Shown here piece after piece: positions 43,690 to 56,269 of a DNA stretch of 64,000 nt. Each line of letters opens with the position of its first letter. Positions within the stretch are counted from its first letter, which is position 1. The DNA is from Hirsutella rhossiliensis (taxonomy: Eukaryota > Ascomycota > Sordariomycetes > Hypocreales > Ophiocordycipitaceae): assembly GCF_020360975.1 (NCBI RefSeq), contig NW_025408671.1, positions 4,898,001 through 4,962,000 on the forward strand. Reading direction: 5' to 3'. Position numbers and translations under genes: made by a program. The notes beneath the pieces are model-generated. The model saw only the letters and a program-made list of their open reading frames with translations. It ran no database searches and was not told where the DNA came from.

Positions 43690-46600
43690 TTATTCTTATC
43701 TACTATTTTAAATAAGGCTTTAAACTTATTAAGGGCTATAGTTCTTATAAACTTATATATAGGTTCTTATATAGGGTCGAGATACCCGCGCTACTTAACG
43801 AGGACCTCTTAGCGTTTCCCCTTACTAACCTTTTTCTAGCGCGTAGCCTATATCTCTTTAACCTTAAACTTATCCTCTCCCTTTACCTTAATTATAGGCG
43901 GTTAAGCGTCTACTACTTCTTATCTAGGTAATAGGTTAAAGGAGGCTCTATAAAAGAGGTCTATATTAATCTTATTATAGACCCTTATTAAGAGACTATT
44001 AAGCTCTATAACCTATAGGCTAATAACCCTCTATACTATAAACTTTACGTATAGCTAGTTAAGCTTTTTCTTTAGTCGTGCCGACCTATAGTTATAGAGG
44101 TCTAGCTATACCTTATCTCTTACCGCGAACCTATTTACTAGGGCCCTAGTCTTATTAGCGTGCCGCTCTTAATCTTACGCCGCGGCGGCTATTGCGGATT
44201 AGTAATAATCTATAGTCTCTTATAGCTTTTATATAAATATAAAAGCGCGGCCCTTTAGTAATAAATTACTATACTACTTTACTACTATATCTATAGTAAA
44301 GGGAACTAATAAGGGTAGTTTAAAGCTATTTATTATAAAGAAAAGGGCTATCTTAATAGAGGTATATAGTTTACTATTTAACGTAAGTTAGGCTATAGGG
44401 AGCTACTAGTCTTAGTCTACTTAGTTATAGGCTACGATAGCCTATAGATAAGCCTACGCTTCCTAGTTAACCCTCTTAGGCCCTCCGTTAGTCTATAGGT
44501 AATATATTATATTAAGTAGCTATATAATCTAAAGTAGCTAGTATAAGTGCTATTAAAAGCGGCTAGTTTAATTTAATCCCTTATCGCTTATAATAAAGGC
44601 TAGCTAGCTATATAAGCGGGCCTAGTATTATAGGAAGCGCTCTACGTAAGACTTTATATCTATAAATAGTATTAGCTTTAATACTATAGACTTACTAAGT
44701 CGGTCCTTAATTACCTATATATAGCGGTTACCGCCCTTTATAAGTAGGAGGTCCGTTATAAAGTCTATTTATATATATATATAGAACTAGTCGGGCACCG
44801 GAAGCTACTTAAGTAGCCCCTTAAGCTACGCCCTCTAGATCTTTATATAGCTATAGATATTATAGTTACGGAGGAAGCAACGAATATAGTACTATAAGAG
44901 GGGCTAGTAAAAGTCCCTTATAAGGCCTACTACTATACCCTATTTACCTAGGTAACCTACGACGCTAGAGTTATAGATAAGTTAGACTAGCCTCCCTTAA
45001 AGCTTATTCCGTTTATTTAGCTCTAGCGGTCCCTCTTTCTCCTTAGCTTCTATAGTATATAGTGCGCCTAGTACCTATAGTCTCCCCTGCTAACGTAGAT
45101 GCCCTTATAGGTCGATATAGTAGTCGGCTACCTATACCTTTAGCTTTAGCTTCGGATTTAGGCGTCGAGCGCTAGACTTAACGGCGTGGTATACGCCCTT
45201 ATAGGTATAGTCTAGAGCCGCTATCCTATCCTATAAGCGTTAAAGGGCCTTATCTTAGAACACTCTCGCCGTGCGCGCCCCTAGGCCGGTCTATCTCTCT
45301 TTACTAGACCGAGGTAAAGGCGCGGGGGGAAGCTTATTCGCTAGTACCGCGTCTTCCTTTACTAGGGAAGCTCCTATATAAGTCTATAGTGCTTCTTATA
45401 AGATAAGCTATAGATCCTAGGCCTCGATATCCGCTCTTATTAGCCGGTCTTAATCCCTCTAAGAAAGCGCGTCTAAGACCGCGGAGTCCTACCTAGGGCG
45501 GTACTTAATCGAGAAGTTAAAGCGTAAGAGATACTCTACCTAGCGGGCTTACTACTTTAAGAGGTGCTAGCGAGTTATAAAGTACTTAAGGTTCTTATAG
45601 TCTATAAGAACCTTAAAGCTCTTATAGCTTTAGAGCTCCGCTTACTATTACTCGAGGTAGCTAATAATCGCTAGTATCTCCTTATCGTAAATAGCGTAAT
45701 TCTACTCTACTAAGGTTAGCTTATAGGAGTAGAACGCTACTAGTTACTTCCGCCTATCTACCTCCTAGGAGAGCGTTCCTCTAAGTACCTAGCCGCTATA
45801 GTCTACTTTAACTAATATAGACTAGTCGAAGTCCTATTAAAGTAATACTAGGGCTTAAGAGAATAGGTCCTTAAGCGTATAGAACGCTCCTTCCTATATA
45901 GGCCCCTAGCGAAAGGCGGTCTACTTCCTAGTAATCTCGTTTAAGGGTATTATAATATAGGAGAAGCCCTTAATAAATATCCTATAATAGTTCGCGAACC
46001 TAAGGAAGCTCTATACGCTTATCTATATAGTTAGGGTAGCTTAGTCTTAAATTGCCTAGATCTTTATAGGGTCCGCCTATATACCTACACCTATATAGAT
46101 AATAAAGCCTAGGTACTTAACCCTCTTAACCCTAAATTCGTACTTATCTAGGTTAAGGTAGAACCTATAAAGTTAGAGGCGCTTTAGGACCCTCTATACT
46201 TTCTATATATAGTCCTTATAAGAGCCGCTTATATAAATAAGGATATTATCTATATATATAAAGGCAAACTTATTAAGGAAGTCTTAAAGTATATTATTAA
46301 TATAACGCTAGAAGGTAGCGGGCGCTCTTAAGAGGCTAAAGGGCGTTATAAGCTACTTAAATAAGCTATAGCGTATATAGAACGCTATCTTCTACTTATT
46401 ACCCTCTAAGATCTATACCTTATAAAACGCTTATTTTATATCTAGCTTTATAAACTACTTAGCCTTTAAAAGGTTACGGAGTATATCTAAGATTAAGGGT
46501 AAGGGGTAGCGGTCCGGCCTTATAATTACGTTTAGAGCCCTATAGTTATAATAGAACTATATCCCGCCCCTTAGTTTACGTATAAATAAGACCGGCGCTC

Positions 46601-47650
46601 TTACTTTAAAGCTACTTACTTAAATAAAACCCTTATTTAAGAGGTCCCTTAGCGTCTTCTTTAGCACTAATAGCTCTACGTATAATATACTATATAGCGG
46701 TCTAAATAGTATAAGTAGTTCTTGCCCCTTCTTATTAGTATAGAGTACGATCTTATAGTCTACCCTTAGCTTATATAGGTTAAGCTTATCCGCTTCTTAG
46801 GACTCGAATAGTAGTAGGAGGTCGTAAAAGCGCTCTAGTATTTATTACTATAGCTTAGAGGGCGACTTTAGCTTCTTTATCTAAAGGGCCTTATCGATAT
46901 CCGCTAAGCTAACTATATAGACCGCTACGTTAGCCGCTGCCCGGCCTTACCCCTACTCTACCTATCGCACGGTTCCTATAAAGATAGAAGTAAGGACTTC
47001 TTATACTAAGTATAAAGCTTATATACTTAGTCCTATGCCTATAGAACCGTCGTTATAGTAGACCTACCGTTATATAGGCCTAAACTATAGCTTCCTTTAG
47101 TATAGAACTAAGTATAACTCTATATATAATAACTAGGGTTTCCTAAGGATTAGGGGAAACTCTAGTTAAGGGATTATATAAGCTACGATAAGCTTATAGT
47201 AACGGTCGACCTTTATAGCTAGCTATATAATGCCCCTAATTACTATACCCTTTATCGCGCCTAAGGTGCTCTTTACTTACCTTAGGGCGATCTTTTCTAC
47301 CGGTACTTATATCTCTTATATAAGCGCCTCGTTAACTATAGTATAGTACTAGTAGCCCTTATCTATAAGGGCGGTAATAGGTAAAGAGTTATTAATTATA
47401 ACCTATATTAAAGTAGGCTCCTCTTCTATATAGGCGGATAATTCTTCCTTCTCCTTTACTAGTACTAGTAATTAAGGCTTTAGAGCCTATCTTTACTCTA
47501 GAGCTACTTTTTTTCCTTTAGGCCTAGGGGGGCGGAGTCCTCCTTATCGTTTAAGGCAAAGAGCGGTTCTATCTTCGCTACTTAAACCGCTATAGGCCGC
47601 TTAGCTAAAAGGAAGGGGCATTTTAATATAAAGTACGTAGATACTCCGTA
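43690..47650 (-). pseudogene. Gypsy-2 copy 1 Pol: protease/RT, RNase H, integrase, chromodomain
   Basis: Read on minus through RIP stops. RT: IIRPDRYPLPLILDILR near 46530, LDIKQAFYKVQI near 46430 and FIYIDNILIYI at about 46228-46262, where the YIDD box lost its second Asp to Asn by RIP. RNase H: LVEQNYAIYDKEILAIISY near 45690 and VLIDYKNLKYF near 45600. Integrase: IIVGLIRDFYQPLL near 44920 and an FI-DLP-type core segment near 44770. A chromodomain at 43761-43880 reads KFKVKEI, KKVSKGKR, EVLVK, RGYLDPI and EP, with Trp codons now stops. Known chromodomains of this type recognise methylated histone H3. Confidence 0.85.
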
Positions 47651-48660
47651 ACGTAGGTAGCGGCCGTTAGCCTTCCTTTTTCCGATTTCCTCGCTTATTA
47701 CCTACTTCGCCCGCTACTTAGAGTATAGGGCGGTATAGGGGGTAGTCGACGGCGTCTTCTTATAGCGTCTAGCCCGGTCTATATAGGTAGCCGATATTAA
47801 GGTATCCCCGTCTATATCGATAGCCGGTTATTTATCTTATAGAGGGGCGGTAATCCTATTACCGCTATATAGCGTACGCTTATAGAGCTTTTAGAAACGC
47901 GGCGTCTACTTATAGCCCTAAGCTACCTTTATTAACCGGCTTATATACTCGCTATAGTTAGTAGGTATAATTATAAGGATAAGTAGCTCTTATAAGGCCG
48001 GCGTAATCGAATTCTATAGCTATATAAGCTTCGCGCTATCTTCCTATACCGTAGTCCCCGCTGCCTATAAGAGCGTCTCTTTAAAATTAAGAAGGAATTC
48101 GCTAAAGGTTTATCCGTCTCTTTACTTAAGGGTCTATAGCCTATCTTATGCTTTCTCCCGCTCTTATACGTTGCCGAACGTATATATAAGGTATTAGAAG
48201 AAGTCTTATAGGTCGCGTCTGCCCCTAGGGCCGCCCTTATCCTAGAATCCGGAGATCCGCTATATCTAGGGCTCTAGTAGCGTATAAAGAAGCAAATACT
48301 ACGCTATATCGCGATAGCTATTTAGGCCCTATTTCTCGTCGGTTATAAACTTTATCTATAGCCGGCTAAGGAAGAAGTAAAAGGACTCTAGCTTACCGTC
48401 CTAAGTTAGCTAAGGGAGCGGCTTCCTCGTTAGTAGTATCGCCGCTATAACCGGCGTTACGGAGGTCGTAGGGGTTAAAGCCGGTCTCGTAGACGGCTCC
48501 CTTAGTATAGCGAGAACCTTGTCTTTCTCGCTAGCCGTCGCGCTTTTAATCGCTTCTAGGATAGCTACGATACTTCCTATCTATCTAAGGAGGGGCAGAG
48601 TGCTTCCTTAAGGGGGAGGCGCCCTTTCTAGAAAGATATCTATTAGATCTATTAATTAAT
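47651..48660 (-). pseudogene. Gypsy-2 copy 1 Gag, RIP-inactivated
   Basis: On minus the region between the 5' LTR and Pol reads as a Gag-like protein at about 48370-47860. Several frames need to be followed because of RIP stops, and I recognise only the general Arg/Leu/Tyr-rich capsid pattern, not a clear motif. Its identity rests mainly on position. The primer binding site next to the LTR (48660-48669) was not matched to a tRNA. Confidence 0.5.
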
Positions 48661-48669
48661 AGCTTATAC

Positions 48670-48855
48670 TATTACGGAGTAGGTAAAGGCGTACGCGTAG
48701 GTACCGTTTATAAGATAATATTAATAAGCTATATAGAGCTCTCCTATACACGGCTAGCCTATATATATATATATAGGATCCGGCCCTCTATATATAACTA
48801 TATAGCTTAGGCTATAGCCTAAGCCTATAACCTATAATAGTTAAAGACTCTTATA
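48670..48855 (-). repeat. 5' LTR of Gypsy-2 copy 1
   Basis: 186-bp partner of 41944-42129, followed by the cttag duplication at 48856-48860. Confidence 0.9.
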
Positions 48856-48860
48856 CTTAG

Positions 48861-50712
48861 GTAGGGCTTCGAAAGTACTTATCCTTTAAACTTAACTAAG
48901 AAAGCGTTATATTATACCTTTATTTAAAAGTATGTTATATAATCTAGGTAAATATATAATATCTATAAAATATACTTATAGTACTTATAAGTAAGTAGTA
49001 TTTATAGATTATCTTTAAATTCTCTTTATAGTTACTATTTTTATTATAGAGCTATAAAGGTATTAACTATAGCGATAGCTATAGTATAGTCTCCTCCGCG
49101 TAGTACTAGTTAATATTAAATTAATATAGCTTATTAGTTTTCTATAAGAATTTAAGGTATTTATTAGGTTTTAATTTTAAGTATTTCTTTAAATTCTTTA
49201 AAGTATAGAGCGTATTCTTTAATCGTAGTATTTTCCTTTAATAATAAGGGTAGTAGTATAAGTTTATTCTTATCTTTTATTTCTCTAGGTATTTCTTATT
49301 TTTTAAAGCTTATATTATTAATACTTCGTTATTCCTCTTTAGGTTATTATCTAAGTTTTATAAGTATAAGGGCTATATCTATATTTTCTTTATTATATCG
49401 TTTATAAACTACCTATTATTATTATCGATTTTTATTTTATATATCTTCTTAGAATTATTTACTATTTTTCTTAATCTAGTCTTAAGAGACTCCTTTAAGA
49501 TAAGGGTATTTTAGTTCTATAAATTTAACTTATTTTTATATTTTAGGATCCCTTTATTATATTATTATAAGGGTTTTCTTTAGTAGTTTTAGGAACTATT
49601 TAGTACTATTCTTATCGCTTAGGTATACTATATATTCGTTATTATAGTATATAGTTTAATTAAAGAGTTTATACTTTAGTTCTTATTTATTAATAGCGTT
49701 TAAGTATTTCTTACCTTTTAAGGCTAGTACTTAGTAGGTTTTCTTCTCCTTATAAGGTTATCTATATTCTTTAAAGTAATATCTAAGTTTTCTATAGTTA
49801 AAATACTTTCTTTTACTTTTCTATATTATATTTAGATCTATCTTACTTAGGTTAGTTATATAAGTATAAGTAATAAGAGTTTCGCGCTTCTTCTTATAGT
49901 TAGCGCGTTAGTTAAAGTTATTTTTATAAGAAAGGTTTTAGTTTCCTCTTCCTTATTTCTTTTCTTAGTATTATATATACTATCTATTATCGATTTATAC
50001 TATTATAGTAATATAGTCTAAGAAGTTATTAAGTTAACTTTCCTTATAAAGCTCGTCCTTAACTTCTTCTTTAAGCCTATTATAAAATTATAATATAAGA
50101 GGTTCGTTATCTTAATTAAGCTTTAAGGTAACTTAATAGAACTTTATAGTATAATCCGATACTAAGATCCTTTATTAAAGTTCTTAAAGTTTTTATTTAG
50201 CTTCTTATTCCTTATTAGTTATTCTAAATACCTTTATAATAGCTTCTTTAAATCCTTAGAAACTAGTAAAGACTTTATCTATCTCGTTATCTTATCGCGC
50301 TAGCTAGTTATTAAGAAAATCCCTTATAATAGGTTTAAACTAAGCGAGTACTATTCTAGATAAATAATTTCCTATATAAAGTACCTTTTTAACTAGGTTT
50401 AAGAGTTTAGTAGGGTAAAACCGGTAATAGGCCTTAAGTTAAGTAAGAAAGTCTTAAAGCGTGCTATAAGTACTATCGAATAGTCCTAGCTATTTTAGTT
50501 TAACTACTTTTCTAAGGTCCCTAACTTATTTATTGCTTCCTTTATTCCTAAGTAACTATACCTTATATTAAAGGGTAATAATCTCGCGTATTGTATCCTA
50601 AGGCGATATAGTAGCTCTAAAGTTAGTTAATCTAGTTTACTATATAGGTATATTAATAGTTACGATATTACTTAAAGTAACGCGGTATTATACTAAATAA
50701 AAGCTTTTAACG
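48861..50712 (-). pseudogene. Gypsy-1 copy 2 gag and leader, RIP-inactivated
   Basis: Homologous on minus to 259-416 plus 6718-8420 of copy 1 and uninterrupted at the Copia-1 A site (about 50570). The zinc knuckle region corresponds to about 49790-49820. Stops and lack of ATG as elsewhere. Confidence 0.75.
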
Positions 50713-51196
50713 TATAATAACTAGTATTATTCTTAAGGGATAAACCTATTAAAGGGTTTATATTAATAGATATAATAAGGCGTAGTCTAAGTAATAATAA
50801 GTATATTACGTTAGTAATAAGTTAGAGGTTATAGACTATAGACTATAATTAAGTAATTAAGTAATCGGAATTAAAGATAAGATTATAATAGAGATTATAA
50901 TAATTATAATATTAAAAGCTATTAAGCTATCTATCTAAAGGAGTATTCCGTTCCTTCTTTATATACCGTAAGAGCTTTCTTAGATCGCTAAGAGTACTAG
51001 GTAATCCTATAGCCTAGGAGCGCTAGAGCGCTAAAGCAATCCTACGATCCTAGCTATAGAGTATTAAAGCGCTAGAGTAACCTATTGCTCTAAACTTAAT
51101 TAGCCTATTATTCTATCTAATATTCCTTGCTCCCTACGTTACGTGCCCTTATAATATATACTAGTCCCTACGGTTTATTAGACCGTAGTTATAATA
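50713..51196 (-). repeat. 5' LTR of Gypsy-1 copy 2
   Basis: 484 bp, the same length as the partner at 36398-36881 and closely similar. Followed by target duplication accta at 51197-51201. Confidence 0.9.
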
Positions 51197-51201
51197 ACCT
51201 A

Positions 51202-51930
51202 GAGCTACTTAGCTTAAGGTACTACCGGCTAGGTAAGTAGATCCTATAAGAGACGGGCTTAATAGTATTTATACCTCTTAACTATAACCGCTAGAACCTT
51301 AACGTAGGGGCGGCGCTCGCGTTTTAAGCGCGGCGGCGGACGGCGGCGCGTATCTTCCTATCTAAGTATAAGTAGAAGGAGAGCCTACTAATAGAGGAGG
51401 AGACGGTATAAATACTATATTAAGGCGACGATAGCGCGACGCCGGTGCTAGCCGTCTTTGTTTTCGTGCCCGGTATACTAGTCGTCGTAAACTAGAATAT
51501 ATACTAAGGGCTAAAGCTAGTAAACGGGGCCGGCTATATAGCGGTAGACGATATCCTTAACCGGGCCTTCCTCGGCTACTAGGTCTTAGCTAGAGGGGCC
51601 TACTATACGCGGCGGCTTTCGCTTATACCGACTATAAGGTATAGGGCGGGACGCTAGAATATATAGCGCTAAAGCTATAAAGGGCGAGGATAACGATAGT
51701 CGAGTAAAGAGCGGTGCTATTACTATATAACCTATATAGCTTATATATATAGCTATCGCGGTACTTAACGCTCGACGGTATTATACTTATATTAGAGGTA
51801 TAGGAGCGGGATCTAGTTAAGAACTAGGTGCCTAAGGAGATAATAATAGCGTAGGCCTAGCTAGAGGAGCTTAGTAAGTAAACGACGTAAGAGGCGGCCG
51901 ACTAGCTTTATAGGTAACGCGGGCGGTGTA
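51202..51930 (+). pseudogene. PIF1-like DNA helicase, C-terminal segment, RIP-inactivated
   Basis: Continues the frame of 36067-36397 after removal of Gypsy-1 copy 2. The + frame shows VFVFVPGILVVVN (about 51454-51492), GLKLVNGAGYIAVDDIL (about 51508-51560), YKV-stop-GGTLE (about 51630-51658; the family has a KVQGxTL motif) and SLYI-stop-LSRYLTLDGI (about 51735-51780; the family has YVQLSR, helicase motif VI). This order and spacing are those of the C-terminal half of fungal PIF1-like helicases. Gln codons have become stops by RIP. It may be from a Helitron or a dispersed helicase family; no Helitron termini were identified. Confidence 0.68.
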
Positions 51931-52123
51931 TATATCTCGCTTATAGTAAAGGAGATCCTACTCTTAGGACGACTACCTTAGTATATAATTAAGGGGCGGA
52001 GAAAGTAAAAGTATAAGAAGGCGTAATATAAATAAATAGAAATAAAAGTAATAATCTTAAGGTAGTTAATAGATATTAATAAGTATATATTTAATATAAA
52101 TAGACTATAAAAGCAGAGATTTA
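51931..52123 (+). other. Unassigned RIP-type spacer
   Basis: Tail of the helicase region up to the gag-only element. AT-rich in its second half; nothing recognised. Confidence 0.5.
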
Positions 52124-52299
52124 TATTATAAAGTAGGTAGAGGTATAGGCTTAGGTACGGTCTATTAAAAGAAGGTTAATAATCTATAAAAAGGAAAAAA
52201 AAGGAAGTATAAGCGTAGCCTATATAAGCGCGGAGGCCGCTTATATATAAACTTAGCCTAGACCTTAGTCTAGGCCTATATAAGGCAAAAGCCTTTATA
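52124..52299 (-). repeat. 3' LTR of gag-only element copy 2
   Basis: 176 bp; matches 10916-11092 reversed. Confidence 0.85.
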
Positions 52300-52699
52300 T
52301 TATACCCTTACCTAGCTTTTAAAGAAGCGCGACTTTAAATAATACTTAATACTATGCTTAAGGGGATAGAACCTTTACGCGGACTATATACGCTTAGTCG
52401 CGGAAAAAACGTTAGTAAATAATATATAATACCCTCCTAAGTAAGCTTCTTAGATAGACTATATTATTAATAAGGGCCGCGCCCTAAGAGTTAGGCTTTA
52501 ATACTTATAGCTAAGGAGTAGAAGTATATAAAATAGTATATAGCTAGCTTTAGTAAGCTTATAATATCCCGCCCCCCTTATATTAGTATATAATAGTAGG
52601 TCTTAGTACTATAATATAAGGGATAGTACTTTAATATATAAGGCTCCGCTCCTTCTTATATAGGGCTATATAAGCACTCCCTTTTACTATAGTTATATT

Positions 52700-53500
52700 A
52701 TATTAACGGCCTTCCTATATTTTAGCCGCCCTTTTAATTACTATAAGTATACGTCCTATCTATATAATAGCTATTACTATATATAAGGGAACGCTAATAA
52801 AGCTTATAAAAGCGTTACTAAGATTACTTATTACTAAAGTCGCTATCGTTAAACTTAACTTTCTTTCTATCCTAGCGCGTATACCCCTTTACTACTTAAA
52901 GTACGTTTACCTAAGCCTCTTAGTATAAGTACTTTTAAAACTAATAGGATTTACTACTATAGCTTATATAAGGACCCTCCTATTACTACCTCTTCTTATC
53001 CTTAGTCCTTAAGGTAGAGATAAAGATATTTATAGTATTACTAGTATTATCTTCTTTTTATACTATAAAAGAAAATAAAAAAAGGAACTTATTATTACTA
53101 TACTTATAAAGAAGGTAGATAAGATCGGTATATATATTTAATAGTATAGACCTTTTACTTAAATAGGTATACTAATCTATATTTAAGCTTATAATAAGGT
53201 AATTATACTTTACTACGTTAAGCTAGCTATATATATCTACTTAATAAAGCACCTCTATAAACTATATAAGGTAAGCTAGAATAGCTTTACTTTACTTTTA
53301 ATAGAGCGTTATAAGCTCCTAGCTTACTAACTTAGCTATATTAAGTTTGCTATAGGTAATATAAAGCTTTATAAGGTAGTTAGCTAGTTTATTTATACTA
53401 GTATATATAAATAGTAAAAGATACCTTTATAAGCGTAAAGATAGGCTCGCGTAAAGATAGTTAAATTAAGCGTAGATATCTCTTATTATAGCGTTATTAG
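52700..53500 (-). pseudogene. Gag-like protein of gag-only element copy 2, RIP-inactivated
   Basis: Minus-strand counterpart of the frame at 9700-10500. It keeps the same segments around the conserved leucine-rich capsid-like part, with more stops. No polymerase or integrase is present. Confidence 0.5.
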
Positions 53501-53819
53501 TATAGAGCTTTACCTTTATATAAAGTAGTTATAGCTTAAGCTCTATAAAGGAGCTATCGAACTTACTAAGGTATAGTAATACTACTCTTAGTTATATAAA
53601 GCCTTACTATTATAAGAAGCTCTTAATTACCTAAGCGAACTAAGTATTATATTTACCTTAATTTTATAACTATAAGAGTATAGATATTTTTATATATATA
53701 TATACTAGCGCGGGCGGTTTAACTAAACTAGGTAATTAAATATTAGCTTTAAAGGCAGCTAAAAATAGCTATTCTATATATAGGGATATAGAGAGGGTAA
53801 AATAAAGGGTAGGTTATAT

Positions 53820-53996
53820 TATTATAGAGTAAGTAAAGGTATAGGCTTAGGTATAGTCTATTAAAAGAAGGTTAATAATCTATAAAAGGGAAAAGGAAGA
53901 GAAGTATAAGCTTAGCCTATATAGGTATAGAGGCCGTTTATATATAGACTTAGCCTAGACCTTAGTCTAGGCCTATATAAGGTAAAAGCCCTTATA
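53820..53996 (-). repeat. 5' LTR of gag-only element copy 2
   Basis: 177 bp; matches 9221-9397 reversed. Confidence 0.85.
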
Positions 53997-54469
53997 TTAA
54001 ATAATTTAAGCTTTAATCTTAGTCTTATTTAGCGATTAAAGAGTTAAATAATAATATTAAAGAACTTTCTTCTTAAGTACTTAGTCTATAAGAGCGACTT
54101 ATACTTAAAGTAAAGATAATTACTTTATAACGTTATATTCTTTAGTAATAGTACTATAATAGTTTCTAATAGTCTTAATAATATATTATTAAAGGCTAGT
54201 AAGGGCCTTTACTTAGTCTTTATACTTTTATAGCTTATTATAGTACTAAGTATATAAGAATTTAAGTTATTAGAATTCTTTTAAAGAAAGATTAGCTAAA
54301 TTAAATATATTTATATTAAGTAGGTAAAAGGTTAGCTTAATAGGCTTTTAAAGAACTAGCTTACCTTAGATTATAGGGTTAAGTATATCCTAAAGGTTAT
54401 AAGAAAAGGCGAATTTCTTAATAATAGAAATCTATTATTTTTAATTAAAAGGGCTATTAAAGATAGTAC
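53997..54469. other. Unassigned AT-rich RIP-type sequence
   Basis: Lies between the gag-only element and Gypsy-2 copy 2. CpA and TpG are nearly absent, so it was repetitive when RIP acted. I found no match to the other elements here and no convincing domain on either strand. The last five bases (agtac, 54465-54469) may be the left target duplication of Gypsy-2 copy 2. Confidence 0.5.
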
Positions 54470-54655
54470 TATTATTAAGTAAGTAAAGGTATATATATAA
54501 GTACCGTTTATAAGATAATATTAATAAGCTATATAAAGCTCTTTTATATATAGCTAGCCTATATATATATATATAGAATCTAGCCCTTTATATATAACTA
54601 TATAGCTTAGGCTATAGCCTAAGCTTATAACTTATAATAGTTAAGGACTTTTATA
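54470..54655 (-). repeat. 3' LTR of Gypsy-2 copy 2
   Basis: 186 bp; matches 41944-42129 with extra RIP changes. Confidence 0.88.
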
Positions 54656-55189
54656 TAATACCCTCCTTTAAGCGCGGCGCGGCGCTACCTTATTAATAGC
54701 TTTTATATAACTAAGCTTATACTACTAGCTTTACCCTACCCTTTCCCGTTAATTATACTAGCCTTACTAGCCCTATTATCCTTATACTTATTAGCCTAGG
54801 TAGCTAGAACCTAGCTTTATATATATTAGCTAGCTAGCTATTTAAATAAGAGCGTAACCTATTATATACGCCCCCTAAGTAGCCGGCGGCCGGCTTAAAC
54901 CTATATAAGCTATAGGTTACTTATCCCCTCGGCCTTAAGTAGCCTCCTTTACTAAGGGGTATATAAAGTAGTATCCCCCCTTTCTTTCTTTTTCTTTTTC
55001 TCTCCTTTCTTTAACTATAGTAATAGTAGTAATAAATAAGTTTTATTTTACCTAAGGCGTTAGTTCGTTCCTAGCTATATAAGCCGCTTTATTAATATAT
55101 ACTTATAATAATAGCTATAGTAGTAATAATAGCCTTAATAATAATAATAACTTTAACTAGTAAGTTCCTTACCTTATAAAGTAGGAGGC

Positions 55190-56220
55190 TATATTCTATT
55201 ATACTAACTTCCGCGATAGATATATCTACCTCTCCCTCTTTTACTTTCTTTTTCTTAAAGTATATAGAGTTATTCGTCGACGCTATACTAGCCGCGGCTA
55301 ACGACGGCTCTACTACTACCGCCGCCCTTACCCGCGCCCTTACTACTACGCCTACCGCCGCCGCTACTACTTCTACTACGCTAGCTACCCTTACGTCGCC
55401 CTTTAAGGTAATAATACTATCCCCGCCGCCCCTTACAACGCCCGGTCCTTTAGCCCCTATATCTATCTCCGCTACCCTTATAAGTCTATAGTTAAGTAAG
55501 TATAATAAATATTTTCCGCTAACCTCTTATAGTATAAGTACTAAGTATAAGCTAGCGCCGCCCGCTTAGCCCCTTATATATATTATACGTTATAAGAGCT
55601 TAACTACTTTAACTAGGTCGGGCGCTACTATAGCGGTAGCTACTACTAGTACGCGCGCGCTAGCTATACTTATAAGGTACCGCCTCTTATTCTACTCGCT
55701 ACGGCGTTAGCTTAAAAGGCCGGTATATATAGGTAGGCGTAGGAGGCTACTAAGAAGCGCCTTACCGCTACCGCTATTATATACCGTAACCTCTACGCCC
55801 TTAAGCGATAGGGCCTTATACTTAAGTAAGTCCTTACTCCTTTACTCCCTTACTTCCGCTTTTAACGCGCTTAGTGCTAGGGATACCGCCTCCGTCGCCC
55901 TATCGGCGGTCCCCTTAGCCGTGCCCGCCTCCGCTACTACTACTACCCCTACCGCCGCCGCCGACGCTAGCCGCTACCCTTTTACCTTTAGAGCCGCCGC
56001 CGCCGCCGACTAGCTTATAAGCTTAAAGGGCCGCTTTAGCGCCCTAAAGAGCGCCGCCGCCGCTAATAAGTAAGAGAAGGCTAATAAAGATAATAATAAT
56101 AATAATAATAATAAGAGTAATAATAATAATAAGGAATAAGCTTAGGTAGTTTAAGGGCTTTACTTTATAATAAACGCTATTTTTATCTTTACTTATATTA
56201 TTATACTTATATTACTATAA
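55190..56220 (+). pseudogene. Antisense ORF of Gypsy-2 copy 2
   Basis: Same order of segments as 42600-43620: Ala/Pro/Thr-rich start, RHS basic patch (near 55690-55740), second Ala/Pro/Ser region, the short helical stretch (GRFSALKSAAAANK, near 56030-56075) and a tail now mostly AAT codons in a TAA/AAT repeat (about 56085-56135). Most differences from copy 1 are RIP transitions, and the frame is kept over most of its length. This supports a coding past on the + strand. Confidence 0.55.
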
Positions 56221-56269
56221 CTACCCTCTTTATTTTACTTACTTTATAGTTTTAGCTTAAGCTACTATT

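Larger units (their letters stand above)
41944..48855 (-). mobile_element. Gypsy-2 copy 1: second chromovirus family
   Basis: 6,912 bp with two 186-bp LTRs (41944-42129, 48670-48855) and target duplication cttag. The coding strand is minus: Gag, protease/RT, RNase H, integrase, chromodomain. A polypurine tract (aagggagggc on minus) beside the left LTR at about 42131-42142 confirms the orientation. A + strand frame of about 330 codons lies between the chromodomain and the left (3') LTR. The element is much richer in CpG and GC than Gypsy-1, so RIP left it less AT-rich. A second, more degraded copy starts at 54470. Confidence 0.9.
36398..51196 (-). mobile_element. Gypsy-1 copy 2: chromovirus split by Gypsy-2 copy 1
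   Basis: Two LTRs of exactly 484 bp (36398-36881 and 50713-51196) with target duplication accta. Without Gypsy-2 copy 1 (41944-48855 plus 5 bp) the element is about 7.9 kb. In element sense it holds gag, protease, RT, RNase H, integrase, chromodomain, an antisense ORF and a polypurine tract. It serves as the unbroken reference for copy 1, from which it differs in U3 and in part of the 3' region. It is inserted in the PIF1-like helicase ghost. Confidence 0.9.
52124..53996 (-). mobile_element. Short gag-only LTR element, copy 2
   Basis: Homologous on minus to 9221-11092. LTRs at 52124-52299 (176 bp) and 53820-53996 (177 bp). The same Gag-like region lies on minus at about 52900-53500. No clear 5-bp target duplication is seen: the flanks are attta on the left and ttaaa on the right. 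RIP drift or recombination between copies may explain this. Confidence 0.82.

Noticed and set aside
52119..54001. Target duplication for gag-only element copy 2
   Set aside because: The flanks attta and ttaaa do not match as direct repeats, so I list none.
53997..54469. Possible DNA-transposon transposase remnant
   Set aside because: I tried both strands and found no DDE-type or helix-turn-helix motif that I could defend.
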